Below, piece after piece: positions 7,747-17,530 of a stretch of 64,000 nucleotides of DNA. Source of the stretch: Microbulbifer aggregans (GTDB lineage Bacteria > Pseudomonadota > Gammaproteobacteria > Pseudomonadales > Cellvibrionaceae); NCBI RefSeq assembly GCF_020524005.1, contig NZ_JAIVKK010000011.1, positions 1 to 64,000 on the forward strand, written 5' to 3'. The notes below the pieces were generated by a model. It saw nothing but the letters and a program-made list of their open reading frames with translations. It was not told where the DNA came from and ran no database searches. The stretch's first letter is position 1. Every line of letters starts with the position of its first letter. The position numbers were made by a program, and so were the translations under genes.

Positions 7747-9135
7747 ATGGCATCAAAACACAAAACGCCTTCACTCCTGGATGGATCTGTAGCCGGCCAT
7801 TTGCAGCGTCTCGCCCTGCCGATGGTCTGGGGCATCCTCGCCACCATGTCATTCAATGTGGTGGATACCTATTTCGTTGCCCAGCTTGGGGATGCGCCAC
7901 TGGCGGCGATGAGTTTTACCTTTCCTGTCGTCATGGTGGTCAACGCGCTCGCCATTGGCCTGGGAGCCGGTACGTCATCCGCCGTCGCGCGGGCATACGG
8001 CGCCGGAGATATGTCCCGGGTCAAACGGTTGGTAACGGATGCAACTTTGCTTGCGCTGGTCATCGCCATCGCCGTTAGCGTGATAGGGATGTCGACCATA
8101 GATCCGCTGTTCAGGATGCTGGGGGCACAGGACAGCCTGCTACCGCTCATCCGGGATTACATGGCGACCTGGTACCTTGGGGCGATCTTTGCCGTGGTGC
8201 CTACTGTGGCCCTGTCAGCATTAAGGGCCATCGGAAACAGCGCGCTCACCGGGCGTATCATGATTGGCGTCGCCCTGCTGAATCTGGTCATCGACCCGAT
8301 CCTGATCTTCGGCTTGCTCGGCTTTCCGCGCCTTGAACTGCAAGGTGCCGCGCTGGCGACAGTCACCGCACGGGCCATCAGTTTTTGCCTGGCATTTTAC
8401 TTTCTAGCCCGCAAGGAGCAGATCCTGGCGGCGCCGGTTTGGCAGTGGTCGGTCGTGCGGGATTCCTGGCGCAACATGCTGGCGGTAGGGCTGCCAGCGA
8501 TGGCAACGAACGTGATTATCCCGATGTCCGGCGGTGTAGTGGTGGCGCTTGTGGCCGTGCATGGGGCTGATGCAGTTGCGGGACTTGGTGTGGCGATGCG
8601 TATAGAACCTGTCGCGCTGATCGTGTTTTACGCGCTGTCGGCCGTAGTCGGGCCATTTCTGGGGCAAAATGCCGGAGCGGGCCTGCATGGTCGCCTGGCG
8701 GAGACCTTGTCTATCCTCGCCCGTTTTTGTGTGACCTTTGGTGTGGGGCTGGCATTGGTCCTGTTCTTTATTGGCGGTCCGGTGGCATCACTGTTCAGTG
8801 ATTCTCCACAGGTGCTGGCTGTAGCGGTGGCCTACCTGAGTCTGGTGCCATTCAGCTATGCCGGGTATGGCTTTGTGATGTCTGCCAATGCGGCATTTAA
8901 TGGGCTGGGCCATCCATTGCCCGGCACGCTCATTTCTTTCCTGCGGGTACTCGGTTTGTATTTACCTCTGGCGTGGCTGGGGAATAAATTCTGGGGCATT
9001 CAGGGGTTGTTTATGGCCACGGTGATTTCCAACCTCGTGCTGGGCGCGGTCGCATACGGGTGGCTGAAAAAATATATCGCCGAGCAGACTGGCGGCGAAG
9101 ATGCTGTGACACAAGGTCAGGAGGTGTCTCGATGA
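7747..9135 (+). CDS. MATE-family multidrug/Na+ antiporter
   Basis: 462 residues, about twelve predicted membrane segments, and the two-fold MATE architecture. The N-terminal LPMVWGILATMSFNVVDTYFVAQLG region is typical, and the conserved second half begins near residue 245. It would export cationic drugs or metabolites in exchange for Na+ or H+. The substrate cannot be deduced. Its last codons overlap the next gene in an ATGA junction, so the two are co-translated. Confidence 0.9.
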   Translation: MASKHKTPSLLDGSVAGHLQRLALPMVWGILATMSFNVVDTYFVAQLGDAPLAAMSFTFPVVMVVNALAIGLGAGTSSAVARAYGAGDMSRVKRLVTDATLLALVIAIAVSVIGMSTIDPLFRMLGAQDSLLPLIRDYMATWYLGAIFAVVPTVALSALRAIGNSALTGRIMIGVALLNLVIDPILIFGLLGFPRLELQGAALATVTARAISFCLAFYFLARKEQILAAPVWQWSVVRDSWRNMLAVGLPAMATNVIIPMSGGVVVALVAVHGADAVAGLGVAMRIEPVALIVFYALSAVVGPFLGQNAGAGLHGRLAETLSILARFCVTFGVGLALVLFFIGGPVASLFSDSPQVLAVAVAYLSLVPFSYAGYGFVMSANAAFNGLGHPLPGTLISFLRVLGLYLPLAWLGNKFWGIQGLFMATVISNLVLGAVAYGWLKKYIAEQTGGEDAVTQGQEVSR

Positions 9136-10136
9136 ATTCGATCTTTATGCGCGTGCTGTGGATTGCGCTGGTATTTATTTGTCTGCCGGCCTGGGCGGAA
9201 CAGGGGGAGCAAAGCCCATTTGATCGCTACCCGATCCACTTTGCGACCATCAACGAAACAGCTATCGCTTATCAGGATATGGGCCCTGAAGGTGCGGAGC
9301 CGGTTTTGCTGGTGATGGGGCTGGGCGCGCAGATGTTGCATTGGGGAGATACCCTGGTGAGCGGGTTGCTCGATGCGGGTTATCGCGTGGTACTGCTCGA
9401 CAACCGCGACGCGGGGCTGTCGCAGAAGTTTTACCAGCTGTCCGCGCCACCAGTATGGTGGGCGCTGGTGCGCAGTAAGGTTGGGCTCACGCCGGAACCG
9501 CCGTATACCCTTCAGGATATGGCCACCGACGCTGTCGGTGTGCTCGATGTGTTAGGCATCGATCGCGCGCATATCATGGGCGCCTCGATGGGCGGCATGA
9601 TTGTGCAGGTATTGGCTGCGGAGTATCCCCGGCGGGTATTGAGCCTGACCTCCATCATGTCGAGCTCCGGGGCGCCAGGACTGCCAGAGGCGACGCCGGA
9701 AGCCATATCCGCACTCGCCAGCGGAGCTAAGGCGGGGGCCAGCCGGAGCGAGGATATTGCGACCCGGGTGGCGATTGCCCGTACTATCGGTTCGCCGGAG
9801 TTTTTCAATGAAGGTTACGCGCGACAACTGGCGGGTCGGGTGCTGAACCGCGGCGCCTATGGTCCGGGTGTGGTGCGGCAATTCCAGGCGATCCTGGCCA
9901 GCGGTGACCGCTCGCCATTGTTGCAGACGATCACGGCGCCGACGCTGGTGGTCCATGGTAGCGAAGACCCGCTGTTACCCATCGAGCACGGGCGGGATAC
10001 CGCGGAGAAAATTCCAGGGGCCAGCTTTGTCGCCATCCCTGAAATGGGACACGCACTGGAGCCTGAGGTCAGTGAGCGCATACTCGCACACCTGTTGCCG
10101 TTTCTGCAGGCGCCGGATCAGCTGGTCGCGGATTAA
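9132..10136 (+). CDS. Exported alpha/beta hydrolase
   Basis: 334 residues with a signal peptide (1-22, cut near AWA-EQ), so probably periplasmic. The nucleophile elbow GASMGG (Ser152), an acid in GSEDPLL and a late His in MGHALEP complete the catalytic triad of the alpha/beta hydrolase fold. The DNRDAGLS segment resembles haloperoxidase/epoxide-hydrolase-like esterases. The ATG used here overlaps the stop of the MATE gene. The natural substrate is unknown. Confidence 0.88.
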   Translation: MNSIFMRVLWIALVFICLPAWAEQGEQSPFDRYPIHFATINETAIAYQDMGPEGAEPVLLVMGLGAQMLHWGDTLVSGLLDAGYRVVLLDNRDAGLSQKFYQLSAPPVWWALVRSKVGLTPEPPYTLQDMATDAVGVLDVLGIDRAHIMGASMGGMIVQVLAAEYPRRVLSLTSIMSSSGAPGLPEATPEAISALASGAKAGASRSEDIATRVAIARTIGSPEFFNEGYARQLAGRVLNRGAYGPGVVRQFQAILASGDRSPLLQTITAPTLVVHGSEDPLLPIEHGRDTAEKIPGASFVAIPEMGHALEPEVSERILAHLLPFLQAPDQLVAD

Positions 10137-10144
10137 CGGCAACA

Positions 10145-10206
10145 GCATACTGCTTCCCCTGGTGCGGGGTGGCAGTATGCCGTTCCCGTTCCCGTTCCCG
10201 TTCCCG
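10145..10206. repeat. Hairpin plus CGTTCC hexanucleotide repeat
   Basis: A 9-bp perfect stem (GCATACTGC 10145-10153 / GCAGTATGC 10172-10180), with an inner CCCC/GGGG pairing, lies between two convergent genes. Four tandem CGTTCC units follow at 10181-10204, plus a degenerate fifth (CGTTAC) that runs into the stop codon of the M24 peptidase gene. There is no T-run, so the hairpin may not terminate by the intrinsic mechanism. Confidence 0.7.
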
Positions 10207-11976
10207 TTACCGGATCGGCTGAGTCGCTGATTCCAGCCAGGCTTTGGTTTTTTCATCCACCAGGGGCATCAGCGTATCGCGGACTTTTTCGTGGTAATCA
10301 TTCAGCCACTGTAACTCCGTGGCGCTCAGCAGTGCAGGCTCAACCAGCTGGCGATCTATGGGCGCCAGGGTGAGATCCTCAAATTCCAGAAAGCCCGGAT
10401 AACTGGCATTTTCTTTTACAAACACCAGATTCTCGATGCGAATCCCGTATTCACCAGTCAGGTAGAAACCGGGCTCGTTGGACAGGATCATGCCTGCCTC
10501 CAGGGCGACACCGGTGCTGGCTTTGCCGACACGTTGCGGCCCTTCATGCACGCTGAGAAAGCTGCCGACGCCATGCCCGGTGCCGTGGGCGTAATCCAGC
10601 CCCGCATCCCATAGTGATTTGCGCGCGAAGGCATCGATCTGCTCGCCGCAGGTTCCAGCAGGGAAGCGCAGGGTGGCGATGGCAATATGCCCTTTAAGTA
10701 CCCGTGTGAAATGTTCTTTGGCCTGCGCCGGAAATTCGCCCAGCGCCACTGTGCGAGTGACGTCAGTGGTGCCGTCCGGATACTGGCCGCCGGAGTCGAT
10801 CAGATAGATCCCTTCGGCGTGCATGGGCAGGCTGGAAGCGGGGGTCACACGATAGTGCACAATCGCGCCGTTGCCGCGATAGCCGGAGATGGAGTCGAAG
10901 CTATCGTCGGTAAAGCCTTCGCGCTGCTCGCGCTTACTGCGCAGCAATTGAACCGCCTCCAGCTCGCCAAAGTTGTCCCCGGTTACCGCATCCGGTAGTT
11001 CGGCGAGAAATTCACACAGGGCGGCGCCGTCGCGTATGTGGGCGGCGCGGCTGCCGTCCAGCTCCACGGTGTTTTTACGCGCTTTGGCACCGGTGATCGG
11101 ATCGCGTTCGTGCAGGATCTGAATGTCGCGGTGTCTGAGTTCGCGCAGGGTCCAGCAGTTGCTTAGTTGGGGATCGGCCCAGACCTTTTGCACATGCTGG
11201 CGCTCGGCAGCAGTGAACAGGGCCAGTTTGTCACTGACCAATTCCACTGAGTTACCAAGGTGCTGGCGCAGAGCGTCGCTGGTGGCGCTTTCCGCAAGGT
11301 ACAGGGTGGCGCTGCCGTCCCTGTAAAGGAATCCCATACACAGGGCGACCGGCAGATGCGGAATATCGCTGCCACGAATATTGAACAGCCAGGCGCAGAC
11401 TTCCGGGTTGGCGAGCCACAGGGCATCCTGCTTCTTGTCGGCGACCAGTTTGGCGATGCGCTGGCGCTTGCTGGCTGACTCCTCGCCGGTGAACGTTAAG
11501 GGGTGGGGGCGGGCGGCCCCACTGGGGGTGGCGGGGCGGTCGCGCCAGATGCTGTCGATGGGGTTTTCATCCAGTGCACGCAGGTGGATACCGCACTCGT
11601 CGAGGCGCTTCTTGAGCGGCGCAAGCCCGGGTTCTGTGTGCAGGCGCGGGTCGTAGCCCAGGGTGTCCCCATCATTCAGTGTTTCACACAGCCAGTTGGC
11701 GATGTCGGCCGGGGCGAGGTTCTGCTGCTCGATGGGCTGGCTGCCGATTTGTTGTTGCGCCTGCAGGGTATAGCGCCCATCTACAAACAGCGCCGTGCGG
11801 TTACCAGCCACGGCAGCGAGACCGGCGGAGCCGTCAAAGCCGGTGAGCCAGGCGAGGCGTTCGTCGGCGGCGGGGACATACTCGTTCTGGTATTCATCGC
11901 AGCGGGGGACCAGGAATCCCTGTACCTGAAGATTCTCGAGTGCCTGCTGGAGGGCTTCCAGGCGATCCTGACTCAT
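10207..11976 (-). CDS. Xaa-Pro aminopeptidase, M24B family
   Basis: 589 residues, the long three-domain form: two creatinase-like N-terminal domains (about 1-300), an M24 catalytic domain (about 310-530) and a C-terminal cap. Metal-site motifs of the pita-bread fold are visible as YLIDSGGQYPDGTTDVTRT, HGTGHGVGSFLSVHEGP and NEPGFYLTGEYGIRIEN. It removes N-terminal residues preceding proline. There is no signal peptide, so it is cytoplasmic. The stop is reached immediately after the hexanucleotide repeat. Confidence 0.93.
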   Translation of the reverse strand: MSQDRLEALQQALENLQVQGFLVPRCDEYQNEYVPAADERLAWLTGFDGSAGLAAVAGNRTALFVDGRYTLQAQQQIGSQPIEQQNLAPADIANWLCETLNDGDTLGYDPRLHTEPGLAPLKKRLDECGIHLRALDENPIDSIWRDRPATPSGAARPHPLTFTGEESASKRQRIAKLVADKKQDALWLANPEVCAWLFNIRGSDIPHLPVALCMGFLYRDGSATLYLAESATSDALRQHLGNSVELVSDKLALFTAAERQHVQKVWADPQLSNCWTLRELRHRDIQILHERDPITGAKARKNTVELDGSRAAHIRDGAALCEFLAELPDAVTGDNFGELEAVQLLRSKREQREGFTDDSFDSISGYRGNGAIVHYRVTPASSLPMHAEGIYLIDSGGQYPDGTTDVTRTVALGEFPAQAKEHFTRVLKGHIAIATLRFPAGTCGEQIDAFARKSLWDAGLDYAHGTGHGVGSFLSVHEGPQRVGKASTGVALEAGMILSNEPGFYLTGEYGIRIENLVFVKENASYPGFLEFEDLTLAPIDRQLVEPALLSATELQWLNDYHEKVRDTLMPLVDEKTKAWLESATQPIR

Positions 11977-12039
11977 TATTCACCTCAATATCTAGGGGGC
12001 TCGGTAACACTTGGCTTGGTGCCGTGGCGGCCCGACTGC

Positions 12040-12129
12040 GGATTGGCCTTTGCGAGACACGCTGTAAACTCATCCCTGGGGGCTCTTCCGCGAGGTCCCT
12101 CTCGCGGAAGGTCTCGCAAAGGCCAATCC
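12040..12129. repeat. Long-stem structured repeat, copy A
   Basis: An outer stem of 18 perfect base pairs (12040-12057 with 12112-12129) encloses a 28-nt unpaired core and an inner 10-bp hairpin (12085-12094 with 12101-12110, loop GTCCCT). The segment 12054-12085, from GAGACACGC through CATCCCTGGG to GGCTC, is nearly identical to that in copy B at 17188-17286, while the stems differ. It lies upstream of the M24 gene and prfC, which are divergent. Confidence 0.85.
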
Positions 12130-12288
12130 CCAGCCGCGCCTTAGCATTAAAGTCCGCGTACGTATGCACACGGGAAAATCCATAATGTGCGGCAGTCTAG
12201 GCTCCTTAAATCACCAATTCCAGCGATTCCCACCGAGCAGACGTGTATAATGCGCGCCTGTTTTTTATCCAGCCGTATTTTTTGCATT

Positions 12289-13872
12289 ATGGGCCAATCC
12301 TCTTCTCTGGCGGGCATCAATGGCCGCCGTACTTTCGCCATTATTTCCCACCCGGACGCCGGTAAAACCACGGTGACCGAGAAGTTGCTGCTGTTCGGAA
12401 ACCTGATCCAGCTGGCGGGTTCCGTGAAAGGCAAGAAAGGCCCGCACGCGCGCTCCGACTGGATGACCATGGAGCAGGAGCGGGGTATCTCCGTGACCTC
12501 ATCGGTCATGCAGTTCCCGTACAAAGAGCGGGTGGTCAACCTGCTGGATACCCCGGGACACGAAGACTTCTCGGAAGATACCTACCGGGTTCTGACCGCG
12601 GTGGACTCCGCGTTGATGGTGATCGATGGCGCCAAGGGTGTGGAGGACCGCACCATCAAGCTGATGAACGTCTGTCGTCTGCGCACCACGCCGATCCTGT
12701 CATTCATCAACAAGCTCGACCGCGATATCCGCGACCCGATCGAGGTGATGGATGAAATCGAGGAAGTACTGAACATCAAGGCGGCGCCGATCAACTGGCC
12801 GCTGGGTTCCGGCCAGCATTTCAAGGGTGTGTACAACCTCTATACCGACACCATCCATGTGTTCAAGCAGGGGCAGGGCCATACCATTCCGGACGATATC
12901 CAGATCAAGGGGTTGGACTCGGATGAAGCCACCGCCCTGCTGGGTGACGAAGCCGATGATATCCGCGAGGAGATTGATCTGGTGCGTGGCGCGACCCACG
13001 AGTTTGACGTGGATGAATACCGTGCGGGCCAGCTGACCCCGGTATTTTTCGGTACCGCACTCGGCAACTTCGGCGTGCGTGAAATGCTCGATGGTTTTGT
13101 CGAGTGGGCGCCGGGTCCGCAGTCGCGTCAGACCAACGAACGCGAAGTACAGCCCAGCGAAGAAAAGTTCAGCGGTTTTGTCTTCAAGATCCAGGCAAAT
13201 ATGGATCCCAAGCACCGCGACCGCATTGCCTTTATGCGCGTGTGTTCCGGTACCTACAGCCGCGGTATGAAAATGAAACATGTACGTATCGGCAAAGATG
13301 TGAAAATTGCCGATGCGGTTACCTTTATGGCCGGTGACCGGACCCATGTGGAAGAGGCGATTGCCGGCGATATTATCGGCCTGCATAACCACGGTACTAT
13401 CCAGATCGGGGATACCTTCACCGAAGGCGAGAGCCTGAAATTTACCGGCATTCCCAACTTTGCACCGGAACTGTTTCGCCGTATCCGCCTGAAAGACCCA
13501 CTGAAACTGAAGCAATTGCAAAAAGGCCTGCAGCAGTTGTCGGAGGAGGGTTCCACACAGGTCTTTTTCCCACTGGATAACAACGACATTATCGTCGGCG
13601 CTGTGGGGGTGCTGCAGTTCGAGGTGGTAGCCTATCGCCTGAAAGACGAGTACAAGGTAGAAGCCATTTACGAAAATGTGAATGTGAATACCGCGCGCTG
13701 GGTAGACAGCGAGAGCGCCAAGGAGCTGGAAAACTTCAAGCGCAAGGCCAGCATCAACCTGGCTATGGATGGCTCCGGGCACCTTACCTATCTGGCGCCG
13801 ACGCGGGTCAACCTGCAGCTGGCGGAAGAGCGTTATCCGGATGTCCGTTTCTACGCGACTCGGGAACACTGA
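12289..13872 (+). CDS. prfC: Peptide chain release factor 3
   Basis: 527 residues from ATG 12289 (E. coli RF3 is 529). It is the GTPase that recycles RF1 and RF2 from the ribosome after termination. GTPase motifs are clear: P-loop HPDAGKTT (residues 21-28), DTPGHEDF, and NKLD. The long insert and C-terminal domain match RF3 rather than EF-G. The frame is open further upstream but lacks family similarity. A TATAAT at 12246-12251, 38 bp before the ATG, is a candidate -10 box, implying a short leader. Confidence 0.97.
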   Translation: MGQSSSLAGINGRRTFAIISHPDAGKTTVTEKLLLFGNLIQLAGSVKGKKGPHARSDWMTMEQERGISVTSSVMQFPYKERVVNLLDTPGHEDFSEDTYRVLTAVDSALMVIDGAKGVEDRTIKLMNVCRLRTTPILSFINKLDRDIRDPIEVMDEIEEVLNIKAAPINWPLGSGQHFKGVYNLYTDTIHVFKQGQGHTIPDDIQIKGLDSDEATALLGDEADDIREEIDLVRGATHEFDVDEYRAGQLTPVFFGTALGNFGVREMLDGFVEWAPGPQSRQTNEREVQPSEEKFSGFVFKIQANMDPKHRDRIAFMRVCSGTYSRGMKMKHVRIGKDVKIADAVTFMAGDRTHVEEAIAGDIIGLHNHGTIQIGDTFTEGESLKFTGIPNFAPELFRRIRLKDPLKLKQLQKGLQQLSEEGSTQVFFPLDNNDIIVGAVGVLQFEVVAYRLKDEYKVEAIYENVNVNTARWVDSESAKELENFKRKASINLAMDGSGHLTYLAPTRVNLQLAEERYPDVRFYATREH

Positions 13873-13913
13873 TCCGACGATAAAAAAGTAGTAACCAATA
13901 AGAGGTCGCCACT

Positions 13914-14540
13914 GTGACTGTTGCCAAGAAACCGACTATCCCTGCCCAACTGCCGGAAGAAATGCCGCGGGTAGGTAACTGGTTCTCGAAAAATTTCGGG
14001 CTGATGATTGTCAAACTGCTGGGATGGCGTATTCAGGGGGAGTTCCCGCCAGAGAAAAAACTGATGGTGGCTCTGGCTCCGCACACGTCCAACTGGGATT
14101 TTGTGGTCGCCATGCCGTTTATCATGGCGTTGCGTTTGAAAGCCTCCTGGCTGATGAAAAAAGAAGCGTTCTTTTTCCCGTTCAAAGGCCTGTTTATGTG
14201 GCTGGGCGGAATCCCGACTGACCGCGGCGCGGCCGGCGGCATGGCCAAGCAGGTGGCGAGCCAGTTTAAACAAAACGAAAAAATGTGGGTGGCAATCACG
14301 CCGGAAGGCACACGCAAGAAAACCGCACGTTGGAAAAACGGCTTTCTGCGAATTGCTTACGCCGCCAATGTTCCCGTGCTGTTGATAGCCTGGGACTTCC
14401 CTTCCAAGAGCATCTGTGTGGATTCTGTATACCACCCCACTGGTGACCTGGAAACCGACATGCGTGAAATCCAGAAGCGCTTCCATAAATACAAGGGACG
14501 CAACCCGAGCAACCAGACTGACCTGAACGAGGCAGCCTGA
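13914..14540 (+). CDS. PlsC-family acyltransferase
   Basis: 208 residues. The acyltransferase HX4D motif is HTSNWD (near residues 60-65), and the EGTR glycerophosphate-binding motif follows near residue 124. The protein is shorter than classical PlsC (about 245) and resembles the small acyltransferases often annotated as 1-acyl-glycerol-3-phosphate acyltransferase-like. It probably acylates a lysophospholipid or related lipid at the inner membrane. A GTG start follows an AGAGG site. It sits 41 nt after prfC and may be co-transcribed. Confidence 0.85.
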   Translation: MTVAKKPTIPAQLPEEMPRVGNWFSKNFGLMIVKLLGWRIQGEFPPEKKLMVALAPHTSNWDFVVAMPFIMALRLKASWLMKKEAFFFPFKGLFMWLGGIPTDRGAAGGMAKQVASQFKQNEKMWVAITPEGTRKKTARWKNGFLRIAYAANVPVLLIAWDFPSKSICVDSVYHPTGDLETDMREIQKRFHKYKGRNPSNQTDLNEAA

Positions 14541-14557
14541 ATTATTACAGGCGTATA

Positions 14558-15325
14558 GTGACGGAAATTGCCGGCGACCTGACACCAATAACCTATCTCG
14601 TGCTGACCACCGTGGCTTTTGCCGCGGGGTTTATCAGCTCCATTGCCGGTGCCGGCGGCATGATTACCCTGCCGGCACTGCTCTGGGCCGGCATCCCCCC
14701 GCTGGATGCGCTCGGTACCAACAAATTCCAGAGCGTATTCGGCACCTTTTCATCCGCGCTGAATTTCTTTCAGAAAGGGCATTTGTCCCTGGCCTCACTG
14801 TGGCCTGGCCTGCTGGCAGCATCCGCTGGCGCCGCCCTCGGTACCTGGTCGGTCACCCGGCTCGGTGGCGAACAACTTCAGACCTTGCTGCCGATTCTGC
14901 TGGTGGCCATTTCGCTGTACTTTGCCTTCTCACCAAGAATCTCCGATATCGATAGTAAGCCGCGCATGACCAATGGCTGGTTCAACCTGCTGGTGGGCGG
15001 CGGTATCGGCTTTTATGGTGGCTTCTTTGGCCCGGGAATGGGATCCTTCTACGCGCTCGCATTTGCGGCGCTGCTCGGGTACAACATGCGTAGCGCCACC
15101 GCGCATACCAAGCCCCTGGTTCTGGCGACCAACGCGACATCGATGGTGATTTTCATACTCGGCGGGCACCTGTTACTGGGGCTCGCCCTGTGTATGTCGG
15201 TGGCGCAGTTTATCGGCGCCCGGCTAGGCTCCAACCTCGTGATCTCTCGTGGAGCCGGCCTGGTAAAGCCGGTAATTATCGCTGCCACCTTGCTGGTGGC
15301 ACTCAAACTATTACTGGAGGCATAA
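14558..15325 (+). CDS. TauE/SafE-family permease
   Basis: 255 residues with about eight membrane segments and the two-fold TauE/SafE (sulfite/organosulfonate exporter) pattern. The first repeat begins FAAGFISSIAGAGGMITLPALLWAGIPPLDALGTNK and the second begins near GGGIGFYGGFFGPGMGSF. A GTG start lies 17 nt after the acyltransferase gene. The transported anion cannot be deduced. Confidence 0.88.
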   Translation: MTEIAGDLTPITYLVLTTVAFAAGFISSIAGAGGMITLPALLWAGIPPLDALGTNKFQSVFGTFSSALNFFQKGHLSLASLWPGLLAASAGAALGTWSVTRLGGEQLQTLLPILLVAISLYFAFSPRISDIDSKPRMTNGWFNLLVGGGIGFYGGFFGPGMGSFYALAFAALLGYNMRSATAHTKPLVLATNATSMVIFILGGHLLLGLALCMSVAQFIGARLGSNLVISRGAGLVKPVIIAATLLVALKLLLEA

Positions 15326-15328
15326 CCC

Positions 15329-15682
15329 GTGACCATCGTCATTACCGTATGCCTGTCATTTGCCGTATTCGCCCTGATTTTTTGGGGTCTGATGCACATG
15401 CGCACGCCGCGCTTCAGAATGGAACGGGCGCAGTTCCTGCATGGTCTGGAAGATGCCATCACCGGCCAGGCGGACGACAACGAGTGGCGGGTGCTGATCG
15501 GCTACCCCATGCGCCACGATCCGCCCCTGGAGCGGTTGCGCCTGGAGTGCCAGAAGATCGAAGAAGATGAATACACCGGTGGCTCGCCCTACCTGTTTAC
15601 CGATAAAGGGCTGTCGCGCTTGCGCGCTGTGCGCGAACAACTCCTGGCGTTGCCGCCGGAAGACGAATCCAAACCTGAATAA
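15329..15682 (+). CDS. Conserved hypothetical protein, one TM
   Basis: 117 residues. An N-terminal membrane segment (about 3-22) is followed by a soluble, charged domain with the stretch RHDPPLERLRLECQKIEEDE. It begins with GTG 3 nt after the TauE/SafE stop, so translation is probably coupled. No family with a known role was recognised. Confidence 0.7.
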   Translation: MTIVITVCLSFAVFALIFWGLMHMRTPRFRMERAQFLHGLEDAITGQADDNEWRVLIGYPMRHDPPLERLRLECQKIEEDEYTGGSPYLFTDKGLSRLRAVREQLLALPPEDESKPE

Positions 15683-15709
15683 TTCCAACACGCTGTATTG
15701 GAGGAGAAC

Positions 15710-17116
15710 ATGATAAAACCCCTGATGAATCTGACCGGTGGACTGGCTGCTGCGCTGCTTGTCGCCAGCGCCCAGGCCGCGCCGCTGAAACAGGAAGACC
15801 TGTCTGTGGCCGAGGTATTGCGCGATCGCGCTCTGGAATCCTCTGACGCTTATAGTCTGGTTGAATCGCTTACCGTTGAAGTGGGACCGCGTCGCGCCGG
15901 AACCAAGGGTGACGAGCGTGCGGTTGCCTGGGCACAGGAAAAAATGAAAGCCCTCGGATTCGACCGGGTGTATACCGAACAGATCGACGTGAAGCGCTGG
16001 GCACGCGGCCACGCGCACGCCGAAGTAACGGCGCCTTTCCCGCAGCCGCTGGTAGTGACTTCCCTGGGCTATGGTGCGGCAACACCGGAAGGCGGGCTGA
16101 CCGCCGAGATTGTCGAGTTTGCCGATCTCGACGCACTGCTGAAAGCCCCGGCACGCAAAGTGAAAGGCAAAATTGCCTTTATCAACAAGCGTATGGAGCG
16201 TGCCCGCACTGGCGAAGGTTACGGCCCGGCTGTCCAGGGACGTAGCAAAGGTATGCGCGCAGCGGCGGAAAAAGGTGCGGCGGCACTGATGCTGCGTTCC
16301 GTGGGTACCGACTCCGACCGCTTTGCCCACACCGGTATGATGGCCATCGACGATGTGGAAAACCCGGTGCCGGCGCTGGCGCTGTCCGCCCCGGATGCGA
16401 ACCTGCTGGAAGCCATGCTCGAACGCGGCAAGCCGGTGGAAGTAAAACTGAACGTACACAACGAGCGCCTGGCCGACGGCCCGTCGTTCAATGTGATTGG
16501 TGAAGTAGTCGGCCGAGAAAAGCCGGAAGAGGTGGTATTGATTGGCGCGCACCTGGACAGCTGGGATGAAGGTACCGGTGCGTTGGATGACGGTGCCGGC
16601 GTGGCCATCGTGATGGAAACCGCACGCCTGATCGCCGAACTGCCACAGCGCCCCCGCCGCACCCTGCGTGTGGTGCTGTTTGGTGCCGAGGAAATCGGCC
16701 TGGTTGGTGCCCGCCAATACGTGGAAGCGCATACAAGCGATCTCGACAAGATTGTGATGGTGTCTGAGTCCGACTTCGGTGCCGGCAAGATCTGGCGCTT
16801 TGATACCCGTATTCCGGAAGGCAAGTTCGCCATTGCGGACCAGATGATGCAGCTGCTGGCCCCGCTGGGTATTGAGCGTGGCAACAACAAGTCTTCCGGC
16901 GGGCCGGACAGCAGCGTGTTTGTTGCGCGCGGTGTACCCGCTATGGGCCTGTTCCAGGATGGCAGCGACTATTTCGACTACCACCACACCCCGAACGACA
17001 CCCTGGACAAGGTGAAGCCGGAAAACCTGAAGCAGAACGTGGCAGCCTGGGTGGTAATGTCCTTCCTGGCATCGGAAATGGAAGAGACTCTCGGACGTGT
17101 ATCGACTGAGCAGTAA
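15710..17116 (+). CDS. Exported M28-family aminopeptidase/carboxypeptidase
   Basis: 468 residues with a signal peptide (cut near AQA-AP, residue 24). It has the M28 zinc-peptidase core with an inserted PA domain (about 110-245), as in plasma glutamate carboxypeptidase-like enzymes. Zinc-binding motifs are GAHLDSWDEGTGALDDGAG, FGAEEIGLVGARQYVEAH and DYHHTPNDTLDKV. It probably trims extracytoplasmic peptides. The ATG follows a strong GGAGG site; a TTG four codons earlier is ignored for that reason. Confidence 0.92.
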   Translation: MIKPLMNLTGGLAAALLVASAQAAPLKQEDLSVAEVLRDRALESSDAYSLVESLTVEVGPRRAGTKGDERAVAWAQEKMKALGFDRVYTEQIDVKRWARGHAHAEVTAPFPQPLVVTSLGYGAATPEGGLTAEIVEFADLDALLKAPARKVKGKIAFINKRMERARTGEGYGPAVQGRSKGMRAAAEKGAAALMLRSVGTDSDRFAHTGMMAIDDVENPVPALALSAPDANLLEAMLERGKPVEVKLNVHNERLADGPSFNVIGEVVGREKPEEVVLIGAHLDSWDEGTGALDDGAGVAIVMETARLIAELPQRPRRTLRVVLFGAEEIGLVGARQYVEAHTSDLDKIVMVSESDFGAGKIWRFDTRIPEGKFAIADQMMQLLAPLGIERGNNKSSGGPDSSVFVARGVPAMGLFQDGSDYFDYHHTPNDTLDKVKPENLKQNVAAWVVMSFLASEMEETLGRVSTEQ

Positions 17117-17187
17117 GGCTTGCGCCATTAATTCAATCCCGCCACTGCGCTGACACAGGGTAAATAACAGCGCCGAGGCGGTCCCGC

Positions 17188-17286
17188 TACCGGGTATCGC
17201 TTTGTGAGACACGCCGTAAACCCATCCCTGGGGGCTCGGCTGCGGCCGTCCTGGCCGCAGACGGTCTCACAAAGTGATACCCGGTA
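17188..17286. repeat. Long-stem structured repeat, copy B
   Basis: An outer stem of 22 bp with a single G.U (17188-17209 with 17265-17286) encloses a core almost identical to copy A (17206-17237, two C/T differences) and an inner hairpin CTGCGGCC/GGCCGCAG (17240-17247 with 17253-17260). Outer and inner stem sequences differ from copy A, yet pairing is kept in both. Confidence 0.85.
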
Positions 17287-17327
17287 TCGGAACCTTCACA
17301 GCAACTTTAGCGAAATGAACAACCTTG

Positions 17328-17347
17328 CCGCGAAAGCGGTTTTTTTT
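17328..17347 (+). terminator. Small terminator after repeat B
   Basis: CCGC-gaaa-GCGG followed by eight T. The stem is only four base pairs but is capped by a stable GNRA-type tetraloop. It is the likely end of the transcript containing the M28 peptidase. Confidence 0.55.
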
Positions 17348-17530
17348 CGTCTGAGTTCCGGGATTCCTGCCTCGATGTAGGAATAGCAAACTGTAAACCT
17401 GCCTGACCGGTTTAGTTCATATGGCAATTGTTTATAATTACCGGACAGACCAATTCCCATTGCCGCACCCCGGTTGTTATTTGTACAGCTGCCTGCGGTG
17501 AATACGAACAGCATCAGACGGAGATAACGA

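Noticed and set aside
10181..10210. CRISPR or other array
   Set aside because: Hexamer units without spacers; simple tandem repeat only.
12700..13869. 389-codon open frame on the minus strand
   Set aside because: Antisense to prfC, which is certain.
15356..17212. 618-codon open frame on the minus strand
   Set aside because: Antisense to the M28 peptidase and its upstream neighbour, both of which have strong motifs and ribosome sites.
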